From positions 248,001 through 312,000 of the forward strand of contig JAUNKV010000001.1 of the NCBI GenBank assembly GCA_030532575.1: a stretch of 64,000 nt of DNA. Reading direction: 5' to 3'. Source of the DNA: Propionibacteriaceae bacterium. Its GTDB lineage: Bacteria; Actinomycetota; Actinomycetes; Propionibacteriales; Propionibacteriaceae. Under the pieces are notes generated by a model. That model had not been told where the DNA came from, ran no database searches, and was given only the letters and a program-made list of their open reading frames with translations. Below, piece after piece: positions 8,096 through 17,849 of this stretch; within the stretch, counting starts at the first letter, position 1, and each line of letters begins with the position of its first letter. Position numbers and translations under genes: made by a program.

Positions 8096-10009
8096 GAGGG
8101 TCTGCCCGGTCGGCCCCATCTGGATGTCGGTGCCCATCTGGGGGCAGACCCCGCAGTCGAAGCAGGGGGTCCAGCGGCAGTCCTCCACCGGGACCTCGTC
8201 CAGGGCGTCCTGCCAGTCCTCCCAGAGCCAGTCCCGATCCAGCCCGGCATCGAGGTGGTCCCAGGGCAGCACCTCCTCGTAGTCGCGCTCCCGGGTGGTG
8301 AACCAGGCCAGGTCGATGCCCGATCTGCCCAGTTCCTCGTTGGCGGCGGTCTCCCAGCGTTCGTAGTCGAAGTGCTCGCTCCAGCCGTCGAACCGGCCTC
8401 CCTCTCGCCAGACCCGTTCGATGACGGCTCCGACCCGGCGGTCACCACGGCTGAGCAGACCCTCGACCATGCCGGGCTTGCCGTCGTGGTAGCGCAGCCC
8501 GATGGCCCGACCGTAGTTCTTGTCCTGGCGGATGGTGTCCCTGAGCAGCTGAAGGCGGTGGTCGATGGTCTCGTAGCTGGCCTGCGCCGCCCACTGGAAC
8601 GGGGTGTGGGGTTTCGGGATGAAACCACCGATGGAGACGGTGCACCGGATGTCGCGGGTCCCGGAGGCCTTGCGGCCGGTCTCGATGACCCGGGAGGCGA
8701 GTTCGGCGATCTGCAGCACGTCCTCGTCGGTTTCGGTGGGCAGACCGCACATGAAGTACAGCTTCACCTGACGCCAGCCGTTGCTGAAGGCCGTGGCGAC
8801 CGTCGTGATGAGGTCCTCCTCACTGACCAGCTTGTTGATGACCTTGCGCATCCGCTCGGAGCCGCCCTCGGGGGCGAAGGTGAGCCCGGAGCGTCGTCCG
8901 TTGCGCGACAGCTCGTTGGCCAGGTCGATGTTGAAGGCATCGACGCGGGTGCTGGGCAGCGACAGCGAGACGTTGGTGCCCTCGTATCGGTCGGCGAGCT
9001 GCTTGGTGACATCCCCGATCTCGGAGTGGTCGGCGGAGCTGAGCGACAGCAGGCCGATCTCCTCCAGCCCGGTGGCCTCCAGGCCCTGCTGCACCATGTT
9101 GCCGATGGTGGCAAGGCTGCGTTCCCGCACCGGCCGGGTGATCATCCCGGCCTGGCAGAACCGGCAACCCCGGGTGCACCCCCGGAAGATCTCGACGGAG
9201 TAGCGCTCGTGCACGGTCTCGGCCATCGGCACGATCGGCTTGGCCGGATACGGCCACTGGTCGAGGTCCATCAGGGTGTGTTTGCGCACCTGGAACGGCA
9301 CCCCGTCCCGATTCGGGGCGACCCGCTGGATGCGGCCGTCGTCGAGGTAGTCCACGTCGTAGAAGGCAGGCACGTAGAAGGCCCCGGTCAGGGCCAGTCG
9401 CAGCAACAGGCCCTCGCGTCCTCCCGGTCGCCCCTCCTCCTTCCACTCGCGCACGATGTCGCTGATGAGCAGGCAGGCCTCCTCGCCGTCGCCCAGCACC
9501 GCCACGTCGATGAAATCGGCAATGGGTTCCGGGTTGAAGGCGGCGTGCCCCCCAACCAGCACGATGGGGTGGTCATCGCTGCGTTCCGCCGCACGGATCG
9601 GAAGCCCTGCCAGGTCCAGGATGGAGAGCATGTTGGTGTAGCACAGCTCCGTGGAGAAGCTGAACCCCAGCACGTCGAAGGCGGCGACGGGACGGTGCGC
9701 ATCGAGGGTGAACTGCGGCACCCCGGCTTCACGCATGGCGGCATCCATGTCCGGCCACACGGCGTAGGTGCGCTCGGCGAGGATCCAGTCCCGCTCGTTG
9801 AGGATTTCGTAGAGGATGGCCACGCCCTGGTTGGGCTGGCCCACCTCGTAGGCGTCTGGGTAGGACAAGCACCAGCGCACCTTCGCCGATTCCCAGTCCT
9901 TGCAGATGCTGTTGTGCTCACCACCCACGTACTGGATGGGTTTGGATACCCCGGCCAGCAGGGGTTCGAGCTTCGGGTACAGGGACAACTCCGGCAAGGT
10001 GTCGGTCAT
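8054..10009 (-). CDS. TIGR03960-type B12-binding radical SAM protein
   Basis: A 651-residue protein with an N-terminal cobalamin-binding-like domain (SYPDAYEVGQPNQGVAILYEILN, then LGFSFSTELCYTN and VGGHAAFNPEP) and a radical SAM core. The core has the [4Fe-4S] motif FRGCTRGCRFCQAG (C-x3-C-x2-C). A Cys-rich C-terminus (CRWTPCFDCGVCPQMG) probably binds another cluster. The family is conserved in actinobacteria with TIGR03936/DUF2344 and rne as neighbours; the substrate is not established. No obvious Shine-Dalgarno precedes ATG 10009. About 200 bases upstream (10010-10211) hold no gene I can support. Confidence 0.92.
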   Translation of the reverse strand: MTDTLPELSLYPKLEPLLAGVSKPIQYVGGEHNSICKDWESAKVRWCLSYPDAYEVGQPNQGVAILYEILNERDWILAERTYAVWPDMDAAMREAGVPQFTLDAHRPVAAFDVLGFSFSTELCYTNMLSILDLAGLPIRAAERSDDHPIVLVGGHAAFNPEPIADFIDVAVLGDGEEACLLISDIVREWKEEGRPGGREGLLLRLALTGAFYVPAFYDVDYLDDGRIQRVAPNRDGVPFQVRKHTLMDLDQWPYPAKPIVPMAETVHERYSVEIFRGCTRGCRFCQAGMITRPVRERSLATIGNMVQQGLEATGLEEIGLLSLSSADHSEIGDVTKQLADRYEGTNVSLSLPSTRVDAFNIDLANELSRNGRRSGLTFAPEGGSERMRKVINKLVSEEDLITTVATAFSNGWRQVKLYFMCGLPTETDEDVLQIAELASRVIETGRKASGTRDIRCTVSIGGFIPKPHTPFQWAAQASYETIDHRLQLLRDTIRQDKNYGRAIGLRYHDGKPGMVEGLLSRGDRRVGAVIERVWREGGRFDGWSEHFDYERWETAANEELGRSGIDLAWFTTRERDYEEVLPWDHLDAGLDRDWLWEDWQDALDEVPVEDCRWTPCFDCGVCPQMGTDIQMGPTGQTLLPLPVLHPDLGRD

Positions 10010-10211
10010 GCGGAGAAGGATAACCGGCGAATCCGGCCTTGCTCAGGATTAGAGGGTGCGCGGATGGGAGGGGTCGTCGCGAGGATCGTCATGGTGGCCA
10101 CCTGGCAAGGTAGTACGACGAAGATCGCACTGGAGCGTGGCAGTCGAGGAGGTCCGCAGCCAGGGGGCCATCAGGGCGACCGCAGTAGATTCCGCCTGTC
10201 CGCGCACCCTC

Positions 10212-10622
10212 TCAGTCCTCGCCGAACCACAGCGCCAGTTCGCGGGCCGCGCTCTTTTCGGAGTCCGAGGCGTGGACGGCGTTGCGGCGGATGCTGGTGC
10301 CGTAGTCCGCACGGATCGTCCCGGGATCGGCCTTGGCGGGGTCAGTCGCACCGTTGAGCTCCCGCACCCGCTCGATGGCCTCCTCCCCCACCAGCTCGCA
10401 GGCCACCAACGGCCCGGAGGTGATGAACTCCCTCAGTCCTGCGTAGTAGTCCTGGTCCAGGTGCTCGGCGTAGTGCCGGTCGGCCAGCTCAGCGGGGACC
10501 TGCCACACCTCGAGCCTCGTCGGCACCAACCCCGCGGCCTCGTAGCGGCTGAGGATGTGGCCGACGTGACCGGCGGCGAAGGCATCGGGTTTGATGATGA
10601 CGAAGGTGGACTGCCGCACCAT
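10212..10622 (-). CDS. ndk: Nucleoside diphosphate kinase
   Basis: Transfers the gamma-phosphate from ATP to NDPs through a phosphohistidine. The 136-residue product has the family N-terminus (TFVIIKPDAF) and the active-site segment NAVHASDS with the catalytic His. ATG 10622 has GAGGAG about 8 bases upstream. It lies 42 bases after folC on the same strand and is probably cotranscribed with it. Confidence 0.97.
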   Translation of the reverse strand: MVRQSTFVIIKPDAFAAGHVGHILSRYEAAGLVPTRLEVWQVPAELADRHYAEHLDQDYYAGLREFITSGPLVACELVGEEAIERVRELNGATDPAKADPGTIRADYGTSIRRNAVHASDSEKSAARELALWFGED

Positions 10623-10664
10623 TGCGTTGCTCCTCGAGGTTGTAGGGACTGCCCTGAATGATAG

Positions 10665-11978
10665 CTACTTCACCAACAGGTCGCGCGCCTGGCCGGCTGC
10701 GATGAGGGAGCCCGCGACGAGCACCCCGGCACTTGGGCCTGCCGCGTCGGCCAGCAGGGTGGCGAGTTCCAGGGCGTCGGCCATCGTCGGGGCCTGGTGG
10801 ACCTTGCCCGCTGGCCAGACCTCCTCGGCCAGGGCGGCGAGTTCGGCGACGGGAAGCGCGCGCGGCGTGCCCTGAACCTTCGTGACCACCACCTGGTCCA
10901 TCACCTCGGCGAAGGTCTCGAGCACCTTCGCCTGGTCCTTGTCGGCCATCATCGCGACCACTCCGATGGTGGGGGTGAAGGCGTAGGCCTCCTGGCAGGC
11001 CGCCACCGTGACCTTGGCAGCCTGGGGGTTGTGGGCGGTGTCGATCACCACGGCCGGGGAGGTCCGCACCAGCTCCAGCCGGGCGGGGGCCTTGACCTCC
11101 GCCAGCCCCTCCTCGATGACCTCCGGGGCCAGGGCCTTGCCACCGAGGAAGGACTCCACCGCGGCCACCGCCAGAGCGGCGTTACGGGCCATGTGTGCCC
11201 CGTACAGGGGCAGGAACAGCTCCCCGACGGGGCCGCCGAGGCTCTGGATGCGGATCACCTGACCGCCGACGGCGGGTCTGCGGTCCAGCAGCCCGAAGTC
11301 AGGCCCCTCGGCGCGGACCACCGCCCCGACCTCGACGGCGCGGGCCAGCAGGGGCTGGACGGCCGCGGGTTCCTGCCCGGCCAGCACCGCCGTCGATCCG
11401 GGTTTGATGATCCCGGCCTTCTCCGTGGCGATCTCGGCCAGGGTCTCGCCCAGGATGTGGGTGTGATCCGCCCCGATGGGGGTCACCACGGCCACCTCAG
11501 GGGTGACCACGGAGGTGGCGTCCCAGCTGCCGCCCAGCCCGACCTCGACCACGGCGACATCAACGGGGGCATCGGCGAAGGCGGCATAGGCCATCGCTGT
11601 GATGACCTCGAAGAAGGTCATGGCGATACCGTCGAGCTGTTTCTCGTCAACCATTCGCACAAAGGGTTCGATCTCCTCCCAGACCTCTCGGAACCGCTTT
11701 GTGGAGATGGGTTCCCCGTCCAGGCAGATGCGCTCCCTGGCATCGCTGAGGTGGGGGCTGGCGAAGCGCCCGGTGCGCAGCCCGGCAGCCCGCAGCAGGG
11801 AGTCGATCATGATGCAGGTGGAGCCCTTGCCGTTGGTACCGGCCACCTGGATCACCGGCGCGGTGTCCTGGGGATTGCCGAGCAGGTCCATCAGGGCCTG
11901 GATTCGGCTCAGGCTGCGGCCGATCCGGTGCTCGGGCCAGCGGGAAGTCAAATTTTCAACAAGGGTGGCGTGATCCAT
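10665..11978 (-). CDS. folC: Folylpolyglutamate synthase / dihydrofolate synthase
   Basis: ATP-dependent ligase adding glutamate to folates. The 437-residue product has the Mur-ligase-type P-loop VAGTNGKGST (~residue 45), the conserved SPHLSDARERI segment, GLGGSWDATSV and the C-terminal ligase segment DTAHNPQAAKV. Its usual actinobacterial neighbour valS is close by, but here valS is on the other strand behind two thiol-related genes. It reads divergently from the MauE-like gene with only 33 bases between starts, so both promoters must be compact or overlap. Confidence 0.95.
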   Translation of the reverse strand: MDHATLVENLTSRWPEHRIGRSLSRIQALMDLLGNPQDTAPVIQVAGTNGKGSTCIMIDSLLRAAGLRTGRFASPHLSDARERICLDGEPISTKRFREVWEEIEPFVRMVDEKQLDGIAMTFFEVITAMAYAAFADAPVDVAVVEVGLGGSWDATSVVTPEVAVVTPIGADHTHILGETLAEIATEKAGIIKPGSTAVLAGQEPAAVQPLLARAVEVGAVVRAEGPDFGLLDRRPAVGGQVIRIQSLGGPVGELFLPLYGAHMARNAALAVAAVESFLGGKALAPEVIEEGLAEVKAPARLELVRTSPAVVIDTAHNPQAAKVTVAACQEAYAFTPTIGVVAMMADKDQAKVLETFAEVMDQVVVTKVQGTPRALPVAELAALAEEVWPAGKVHQAPTMADALELATLLADAAGPSAGVLVAGSLIAAGQARDLLVK

Positions 11979-12011
11979 GATTCTCCCATCCTAGACAGCT
12001 ACGATGTACCG

Positions 12012-12554
12012 GTGACTGATTCGCACACTGCGCCCACCGCCCATTCCTGGAAGGACTGGGTGGGGCTCATCGCCCGCATCATCCCGGGAATCGTCTTCGT
12101 CTACGCCGGGGCCACCAAGGTCGTGGACATGGAGGCCTTCCGGGCGAACATCCTGGCCTACCAGTTGGTGGGCTGGGACATGGCGCAGGTGTTGTCGATC
12201 ACGCTTCCCGTGCTGGAGATCGCCGCTGGCCTGCTGCTGTTGGGGGGGCTTTTCACCCGGTGGGCCGCTGCTGCGATCTTCGTGATGCTGCTGATGTTCA
12301 TGGGGGGTATCGCCTGGGTGTGGAGCCAGGGCATCAACATCGACTGCGGCTGCTTCGGCACCGGCGGCGAGGTGGATGCCTCCGAGACCCAGTACCCGTT
12401 GAAGATGGCGGAGAACCTCGGCATGGCGGCCCTGTGCGGCTGGCTGATCCTGCGTCCGCAGTCAGCCTTCAGCCTGGATCGGGCACTTTTCGGCACCCCC
12501 ACCCGTTCATCGTTTGAAAGCACCCCCGCGGACGACGCGGACGAGAAGGAATGA
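12012..12554 (+). CDS. MauE/DoxX-family membrane protein
   Basis: A four-helix membrane protein of 180 residues with an FVYAGATKVVDMEAF opening and a CGCFG motif (INIDCGCFGTGG). This paired-Cys motif is characteristic of MauE-type DoxX relatives thought to pass reducing equivalents or support disulfide chemistry. GTG 12012 is the first plausible in-frame start after the divergent folC promoter. It is followed at once by a DsbA-like gene, which supports a joint role in extracytoplasmic thiol-disulfide exchange. Confidence 0.8.
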   Translation: MTDSHTAPTAHSWKDWVGLIARIIPGIVFVYAGATKVVDMEAFRANILAYQLVGWDMAQVLSITLPVLEIAAGLLLLGGLFTRWAAAAIFVMLLMFMGGIAWVWSQGINIDCGCFGTGGEVDASETQYPLKMAENLGMAALCGWLILRPQSAFSLDRALFGTPTRSSFESTPADDADEKE

Positions 12555-12567
12555 GAAACACCCCGAC

Positions 12568-13362
12568 ATGGCCAACAACTCGAATCTGAGCAAGCGGGCA
12601 GCCCTGCGACGGCAGCAGGAGATGGAGGAGCGTCACGCACGCCAGAAGCGCATGATGGGCATCGGTCTCGGCGTGCTCGCGGTCGTCGCCGTGGTGATCG
12701 TCGCCATCGTCCTGACCCAGGTCGTCGGCCGCAACAGCAACACGTCCACCCCTCCGAACGCCACCGCGGGCCACGGCATCCAGCTGGTCTCCCAGAGCAC
12801 CGAGCCCAGCGGCGACGTCCCGCACGTGGTGATCTACGAGGACTACCAGTGCCCGGCCTGCAAGGTGCGTGAGGACCAGTTCGGCAATGTGGTGACCCAG
12901 CTCGTCGACGAGGGGAAGATCACCGTCGAGATCCGCACCGCCTACTTCCTGGACAGCGTCAACCGCAGTGGCAACGCCAAGTCCTCCTCCCGCGCGGCCC
13001 TCGCCGCAGCTGCAGCCGACGCCGTCGGGAAGTACCGCGAGTACCACAAGGTGGTCTTCGAGAACCAGCCCCAGGAGGGAGCCGGTTTCACCGATGAGCA
13101 GCTCCGCGTGGAGTTCGCCACCAAGGCCGGGATCACCGGCGAGGCCCTGACCGAGTTCCAGAAGCTCTACGACGACAAGGCCTACGCCAACTTCGCGGAG
13201 AAGTCCTACAAGGCGATGTCCGACAACGGCATCACCGGAACCCCGGCCTTCACCGTGGACGGCAAGCAGCTCGAGTTCTACGACGAGGCGACCAAGACCG
13301 TCCTCATCGAGCCCACGGCCGAGTCCTTCCTGGGCGCCGTCGAGAAGCTCAAAGCTTCCTGA
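12568..13362 (+). CDS. Membrane-anchored DsbA-like thioredoxin-fold protein
   Basis: A 264-residue protein with a basic N-terminus, one transmembrane helix (residues ~28-50, GIGLGVLAVVAVVIVAIVL) and an extracytoplasmic thioredoxin-fold domain. The active site is EDYQCPACKVRE, a CPAC-type CxxC, followed by a DsbA-like helical insert and the cis-Pro loop GTPAFTVDGK. It likely oxidises or isomerises disulfides outside the membrane, partnered by the MauE-like protein upstream. ATG 12568 is preferred over an upstream in-frame start because it gives the normal short cytoplasmic segment. Confidence 0.86.
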   Translation: MANNSNLSKRAALRRQQEMEERHARQKRMMGIGLGVLAVVAVVIVAIVLTQVVGRNSNTSTPPNATAGHGIQLVSQSTEPSGDVPHVVIYEDYQCPACKVREDQFGNVVTQLVDEGKITVEIRTAYFLDSVNRSGNAKSSSRAALAAAAADAVGKYREYHKVVFENQPQEGAGFTDEQLRVEFATKAGITGEALTEFQKLYDDKAYANFAEKSYKAMSDNGITGTPAFTVDGKQLEFYDEATKTVLIEPTAESFLGAVEKLKAS

Positions 13363-13410
13363 GCGTTTCCATTCGACGGTTGTCGGCAGGCACAACTACG
13401 ATGCCTGTCC

Positions 13411-15951
13411 ATGACGAACTATGCCTCCGGCCTGCCTGCAAAGCCCGCTCTCGAAGGACTCGAGGACAAGTGGGCGCAGGTATGGCGGGAGGACGCCACC
13501 TACGCCTTCCAGCGACCGACCAGCCGCGACGAGGTGTTCTCCATCGACACCCCGCCACCGACGGTCTCGGGATCGCTGCACGTCGGCCACGTGTTCTCCT
13601 ACACCCACACCGACACCATCGCCCGCCACCAGCGGATGTTGGGAAAGCAGGTGTTCTACCCGATGGGGTGGGATGACAACGGCCTGCCGACGGAGCGTCG
13701 GGTGCAGAACTACTACGGGGTGCGCTGCGACCCGTCGTTGCCCTACGACGAGGACTTCACTCCCCCGGCCAAACCGGACCCGAAGCGTCAAGTGGCGATC
13801 TCGCGCCGCAACTTCGTGGAGCTGTGCGAGGAACTGACCGCCATCGACGAGCAGGTCTTCGAGGAGCTGTGGCGTCACCTGGGGCTGTCCATCGACTGGG
13901 ACACCCTCTACACCACGATCTCACCGGCCACGCAGGCGGTGGCGCAGCGCGCCTTCCTGCGCAACCTGGCCCGGGGGGAGGCCTACCTCAGCCATGCCCC
14001 GACGATGTGGGATGTCACCTTCCAGACTGCCGTGGCCCAGGCCGAGCTGGAGTCCAGGGAACACCCCGGGGCCTACCACCGGGTGGCCTTCCACGCAGCA
14101 GACGGCCCGGTGTACATCGAGACCACCCGGCCGGAGCTGCTGCCGAGCGTCTGCGCGTTGATCGCCCACCCCGACGACGAGCGCTACCAGAAGCTGTTCG
14201 GCACCACCGTCACCTCCCCGGTCTTCGGGGTGGAGGTGCCGGTGCTGGCCCACGCCGCCGCTGAGCCGGACAAGGGGGCGGGCATCGCGATGTGCTGCAC
14301 CTTCGGTGACCTCACCGATGTGCAGTGGTGGCGGGAGCTGGACCTGCCCACCCGAACCGTCATCGACCGTGACGGCAGGCTGCAGCGGGAGACCCCGGAC
14401 TGGCTGGTCAACGCTGAGCCCTATGCCGAACTGGCGGGCAAGACCGCATTCTCCGCCCGAGCCGCGATGGTGGAGTTGCTGCGTGCTTCCGGTGATCTCG
14501 ACGGCGATCCGAAGCCGATCTCGCGTCCCGTGAACTTCTACGAGAAGGGCGACAAGCCGCTGGAGATCGTCGCCACCCGGCAGTGGTACCTGGCCAACGG
14601 TGGCCGCGACGAGCAGCTGAAGGCCACGCTGCTGGAACGGGGCCAGGAGCTGGCCTGGACCCCGGAGCACATGCGGCACCGCTACGAGAACTGGGTGAGC
14701 GGGTTGAACGGGGACTGGCTGATCTCCCGGCAGCGGTTCTTCGGGGTGCCGTTCCCGGTGTGGTATCCACTGGATGCCGACGGCGAACCGGACCACGAGG
14801 CGATGATCGTCGCCGACGAGGCGAGTCTGCCCGTGGACCCCGTGACCACCTGCCCGCCCGGCTACGACGAGTCGCAGCGTGGCGTCCCGGGTGGATTCAT
14901 CGCGGACCCGGACGTGATGGACACCTGGGCCACCTCCTCGCTGACCCCGCAGATCGCCTGCGGTTGGGAGCGCGACCCGGAGCTGTTCGCGTTGACCTTC
15001 CCGATGGACATCGCCCCGCAGGCCCATGACATCATCCGCACCTGGCTGTTCTCCCGTGTGGTGCGGGCCAACGCGGAAAACCACTCCCTGCCGTGGAAGC
15101 GCGCCACCATCTCCGGGTTCGTGGTGGACCCGGACCGCAAGAAGATGTCGAAGTCCAAGGGCAACGTGGTGGTGCCCTCCGACATCCTGGACAAGTACGG
15201 CTCGGATGCGGTCCGGTGGCGGGCCGCGATGGCCCGTCCCGGCATGGATTCCCCCTTCGATGAGTCCCAGATGAAGGTGGGGCGTCGCCTGGCGATGAAG
15301 ATTCTCAACGCCGGGAAGTTCGTGCTGTCGATGGCCCCGGAGCCGGGGAGCCTCACCCGGGTGACCAATCCCGTGGACAAGGCGATGCTGGCCGGGCTGG
15401 CCGAGGTGGTCGCCGCCTCGACGAAGGCCTTCGAGGAGTTCGACTACACCACTGCGCTGGAGGTGGCGGAGTCCTTCTTCTGGGCCTTCTGCGACGACTA
15501 CCTGGAGCTGGTCAAGGAGCGCGCCTACGGCACCCACTCCCCCGAGGAGCAGGCCTCGGCCCAGCACGCCCTGGCCCTGGCCCTGGACGTGCAGTTGAGG
15601 CTGTTCGCCCCGTTCCTGCCGTTCGTGACGGAGGAGACCTGGTCGTGGACCCACGGCTCCTCGATCCACAAGGCAGCCTGGCCGGTTCCTGGGGAGGTCA
15701 GCACCGACGGCGCCACCGAGCTCATCGCGGATGTCGCTGCCGTGCTGATCGCGGTGCGCGGCGCGAAGTCGAGCGCGAAGGCCTCGATGAAGACCCCCGT
15801 GACGGCCGTCACCTTCCGGGGCGAGCAGGCCTCGCTGGAGCGCCTGCAGGCCGTCGAGGCAGACCTGAGGGCCGTGTGCCGGATCACCGGGGAGATCACC
15901 TGGGAGGTCGCTGAGGCTCCGCTCACCGCCGAGGTCGAGCTGGATCAATGA
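13411..15951 (+). CDS. valS: Valyl-tRNA synthetase
   Basis: Class I aminoacyl-tRNA synthetase charging tRNA-Val. The 846-residue product has the HIGH-type motif HVGHVFSYTHTD, an editing (CP1) domain with ETTRPELLPS, WDDNG and WATSS motifs, and KMSKSKGN. It is shorter than the ~950-residue E. coli form and ends without an obvious long C-terminal coiled-coil arm. The TGA stop overlaps the ATG of the following TetR gene (ATGA), suggesting cotranscription. Confidence 0.97.
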   Translation: MTNYASGLPAKPALEGLEDKWAQVWREDATYAFQRPTSRDEVFSIDTPPPTVSGSLHVGHVFSYTHTDTIARHQRMLGKQVFYPMGWDDNGLPTERRVQNYYGVRCDPSLPYDEDFTPPAKPDPKRQVAISRRNFVELCEELTAIDEQVFEELWRHLGLSIDWDTLYTTISPATQAVAQRAFLRNLARGEAYLSHAPTMWDVTFQTAVAQAELESREHPGAYHRVAFHAADGPVYIETTRPELLPSVCALIAHPDDERYQKLFGTTVTSPVFGVEVPVLAHAAAEPDKGAGIAMCCTFGDLTDVQWWRELDLPTRTVIDRDGRLQRETPDWLVNAEPYAELAGKTAFSARAAMVELLRASGDLDGDPKPISRPVNFYEKGDKPLEIVATRQWYLANGGRDEQLKATLLERGQELAWTPEHMRHRYENWVSGLNGDWLISRQRFFGVPFPVWYPLDADGEPDHEAMIVADEASLPVDPVTTCPPGYDESQRGVPGGFIADPDVMDTWATSSLTPQIACGWERDPELFALTFPMDIAPQAHDIIRTWLFSRVVRANAENHSLPWKRATISGFVVDPDRKKMSKSKGNVVVPSDILDKYGSDAVRWRAAMARPGMDSPFDESQMKVGRRLAMKILNAGKFVLSMAPEPGSLTRVTNPVDKAMLAGLAEVVAASTKAFEEFDYTTALEVAESFFWAFCDDYLELVKERAYGTHSPEEQASAQHALALALDVQLRLFAPFLPFVTEETWSWTHGSSIHKAAWPVPGEVSTDGATELIADVAAVLIAVRGAKSSAKASMKTPVTAVTFRGEQASLERLQAVEADLRAVCRITGEITWEVAEAPLTAEVELDQ

Positions 15952-16493
15952 GCAGGATGTCCGCCGAGCAGCGTCGGCACCAGGTGCTGACGGCGGCCAC
16001 CCATGAGTTCGCCCGCTCCGGCTACCACGGCGCATCGACCCAGGCCATCGCTGAGCGGGTGGGGGTGTCCCAGCCCTACCTGTTCCAGCTCTTCGGGTCC
16101 AAGCTGCAGCTGTTCATCGCGACGTGGCAGCTGTGTTGCGACCGCATCGAGGCTGTTTTGTCGGAGGCCGCGGAGAGCAGTCCCACCGCTGAGCGGGGAC
16201 ATGCGCTGGCCGCGGCCTACGATGCCCTGCTGGCAAAGGAGAAGGAACTGCTGACCCTCCAGCTGCAGGCCTGGGCTGCCAGCTGCACCGACGAGGCGAT
16301 CCGGAAGGTCGTGGCGCAACGCTTCGAGCGCATCTGGAACCTGGTGGGCTCACTCTCAGGGGCTTCTCCAGCAGTCGTCGGAGACATGATGGGAGGCTGG
16401 GTCCTCTACAACGTCGCCGCTGCCCTCCAGGTCGATGAGATCAGTCAGTGCACGGTGACCAGGGCTTGGGAACGCTCCTCAGGCACCCGGTGA
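15948..16493 (+). CDS. TetR-family transcriptional regulator
   Basis: A 181-residue regulator. The N-terminal helix-turn-helix is clear: RRHQVLTAATHEFARSGYHGASTQAIAERVGVSQPYLFQLFGSK (two segments). The remainder is the ligand-binding and dimerisation domain. It overlaps valS by 4 bases and converges with the DHA2 exporter gene (15-base tail overlap). It is the obvious candidate repressor of that exporter, through the palindrome at 17853-17868. Confidence 0.92.
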   Translation: MSRMSAEQRRHQVLTAATHEFARSGYHGASTQAIAERVGVSQPYLFQLFGSKLQLFIATWQLCCDRIEAVLSEAAESSPTAERGHALAAAYDALLAKEKELLTLQLQAWAASCTDEAIRKVVAQRFERIWNLVGSLSGASPAVVGDMMGGWVLYNVAAALQVDEISQCTVTRAWERSSGTR

Positions 16494-17840
16494 TTCCTCC
16501 GGTCGAGGGGTCATCAAACTGGTGACCACGGCGAGAGTGAGAACTGCCGCACCGACCCACAGGCTGGCGACCAGTCCTCGGGTGAACTGCGTGGCATCGG
16601 CTTGGCCACCAGTGGCCACGAAGACGGCTGCGAGTGCCGCGACACCAACGAGCACACCCAGTTCGCGGACGAAGTTGTTGATGCCCGAGGCGATGCCTTC
16701 GTCCTTGGTTGCGACGAAGCGCAGGGCCTGGGTGGCGAGCACCGCGAAGAAGGCCCCCATTCCCAGACCAGCCAGCAGCAGCCCCGGCAGCAGGAGCAGG
16801 TAGGGCACGTCAGGTCGCAGGACCAGGGCGAAGGAGACCAGCGAGGCCGCCTGGAGCACGGCTCCGACGGTCAGGATGACCTTTGTGCCAAATCTGGCCA
16901 CGAGCTGCCCGGCGATGGGAGCTGCGATCACCGGCAACAGGGTCCAGGGCAAGGTGAGCAACCCGGCCTGCAGGGGCTCGTAGCCGAGCACCCGTTGGAA
17001 GTACTGGGTGAGCAGGAAGACCACACCGAACATCCCTGCCGTCACCAGCAACGCGGTGACATTGGTCAGCGTGAATCCCTTCGAGCGCAGCAACCTGGGG
17101 TCGACGACCGCATTTTGGGCTCGCCGGATGTGGAGCAGGAACCAGAGCAGGATGAAGAGCCCCAGGGCACCAGCCCCGGCAGCCAGCATGGGGTCACCAG
17201 CGGTCAGGGCGATCACCAGTGCCAGCATCCCTGCCGAGAGCCCGACGAGGCCCAGCAGGTCAAAGCTGCCGTGGACGGTGGCGAGGTTGCGGACCATGCG
17301 TGGTGCAGCGAGCAGGAGGAGCAGACCGATCGGCACATTGATCCAGAAGGCCCACTGCCAGCCGACGAACTGCACGATGGCCCCACCGATCAGCGGGCCG
17401 ATTGCGGTGGCCAGTCCTTGGGCGGCTGACCAGATGGCGATGGCCATGGGGCGCTTCTCCTCCGCCGTTTCCTGCACCAGCAGGGTCAAGGAGAGCGGGA
17501 CGAGGATTGCGGCCCCGACTCCTTGGACGGCTCGAGCGATGATGAGCACCTCGATGCCCGGCGCCAGGGCAACCATGGCGGAGGCTGCGGTGAAGACGCC
17601 CACCCCGACCTGGAAGGCCGTCCGCCTGCCGATGCGCTCCCCGACGGCCGCGGCTGCCAGCATGAACACGGCGAAGGTGAAGGTGTAGGCGTTGACGGTC
17701 CAGCTCAGCGCGGCAACCCCCAGCCCGAAGTCCCGCTGGATCGCGGGCAACGCGAAGGTGACCACGAGGTTGTCCAGCCCCGCGATGAACGCGGCACCTG
17801 CGGTTAGGGCCACAACCCCAGTCGACAGTCCTGATCTCAC
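16479..17840 (-). CDS. DHA2-type MFS drug exporter (EmrB/QacA-like)
   Basis: A 453-residue, probably 14-helix proton antiporter. It opens with ALTAGAAFIAGLDNLVVTFALPAIQRDF, and the motif WTVNAYTFTFAVFMLAAAAVGERIGRR (read in two pieces) is typical of DHA2 exporters. Motif C-like LIGGAIVQFVGWQWAFWINVP is present. The start is GTG 17840 with AAGGAG 7 bases upstream. Its promoter carries a TetR-style palindrome, so export is probably derepressed by the TetR protein's ligand. The substrate is unknown. Confidence 0.93.
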   Translation of the reverse strand: MRSGLSTGVVALTAGAAFIAGLDNLVVTFALPAIQRDFGLGVAALSWTVNAYTFTFAVFMLAAAAVGERIGRRTAFQVGVGVFTAASAMVALAPGIEVLIIARAVQGVGAAILVPLSLTLLVQETAEEKRPMAIAIWSAAQGLATAIGPLIGGAIVQFVGWQWAFWINVPIGLLLLLAAPRMVRNLATVHGSFDLLGLVGLSAGMLALVIALTAGDPMLAAGAGALGLFILLWFLLHIRRAQNAVVDPRLLRSKGFTLTNVTALLVTAGMFGVVFLLTQYFQRVLGYEPLQAGLLTLPWTLLPVIAAPIAGQLVARFGTKVILTVGAVLQAASLVSFALVLRPDVPYLLLLPGLLLAGLGMGAFFAVLATQALRFVATKDEGIASGINNFVRELGVLVGVAALAAVFVATGGQADATQFTRGLVASLWVGAAVLTLAVVTSLMTPRPEESPGA

Positions 17841-17849
17841 TCCAACTCC

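Noticed and set aside
13921-16035. A 704-codon minus-strand frame opposite valS
   Set aside because: Low-complexity Gly/His/Leu composition, no ribosome site, and valS fully explains the region.
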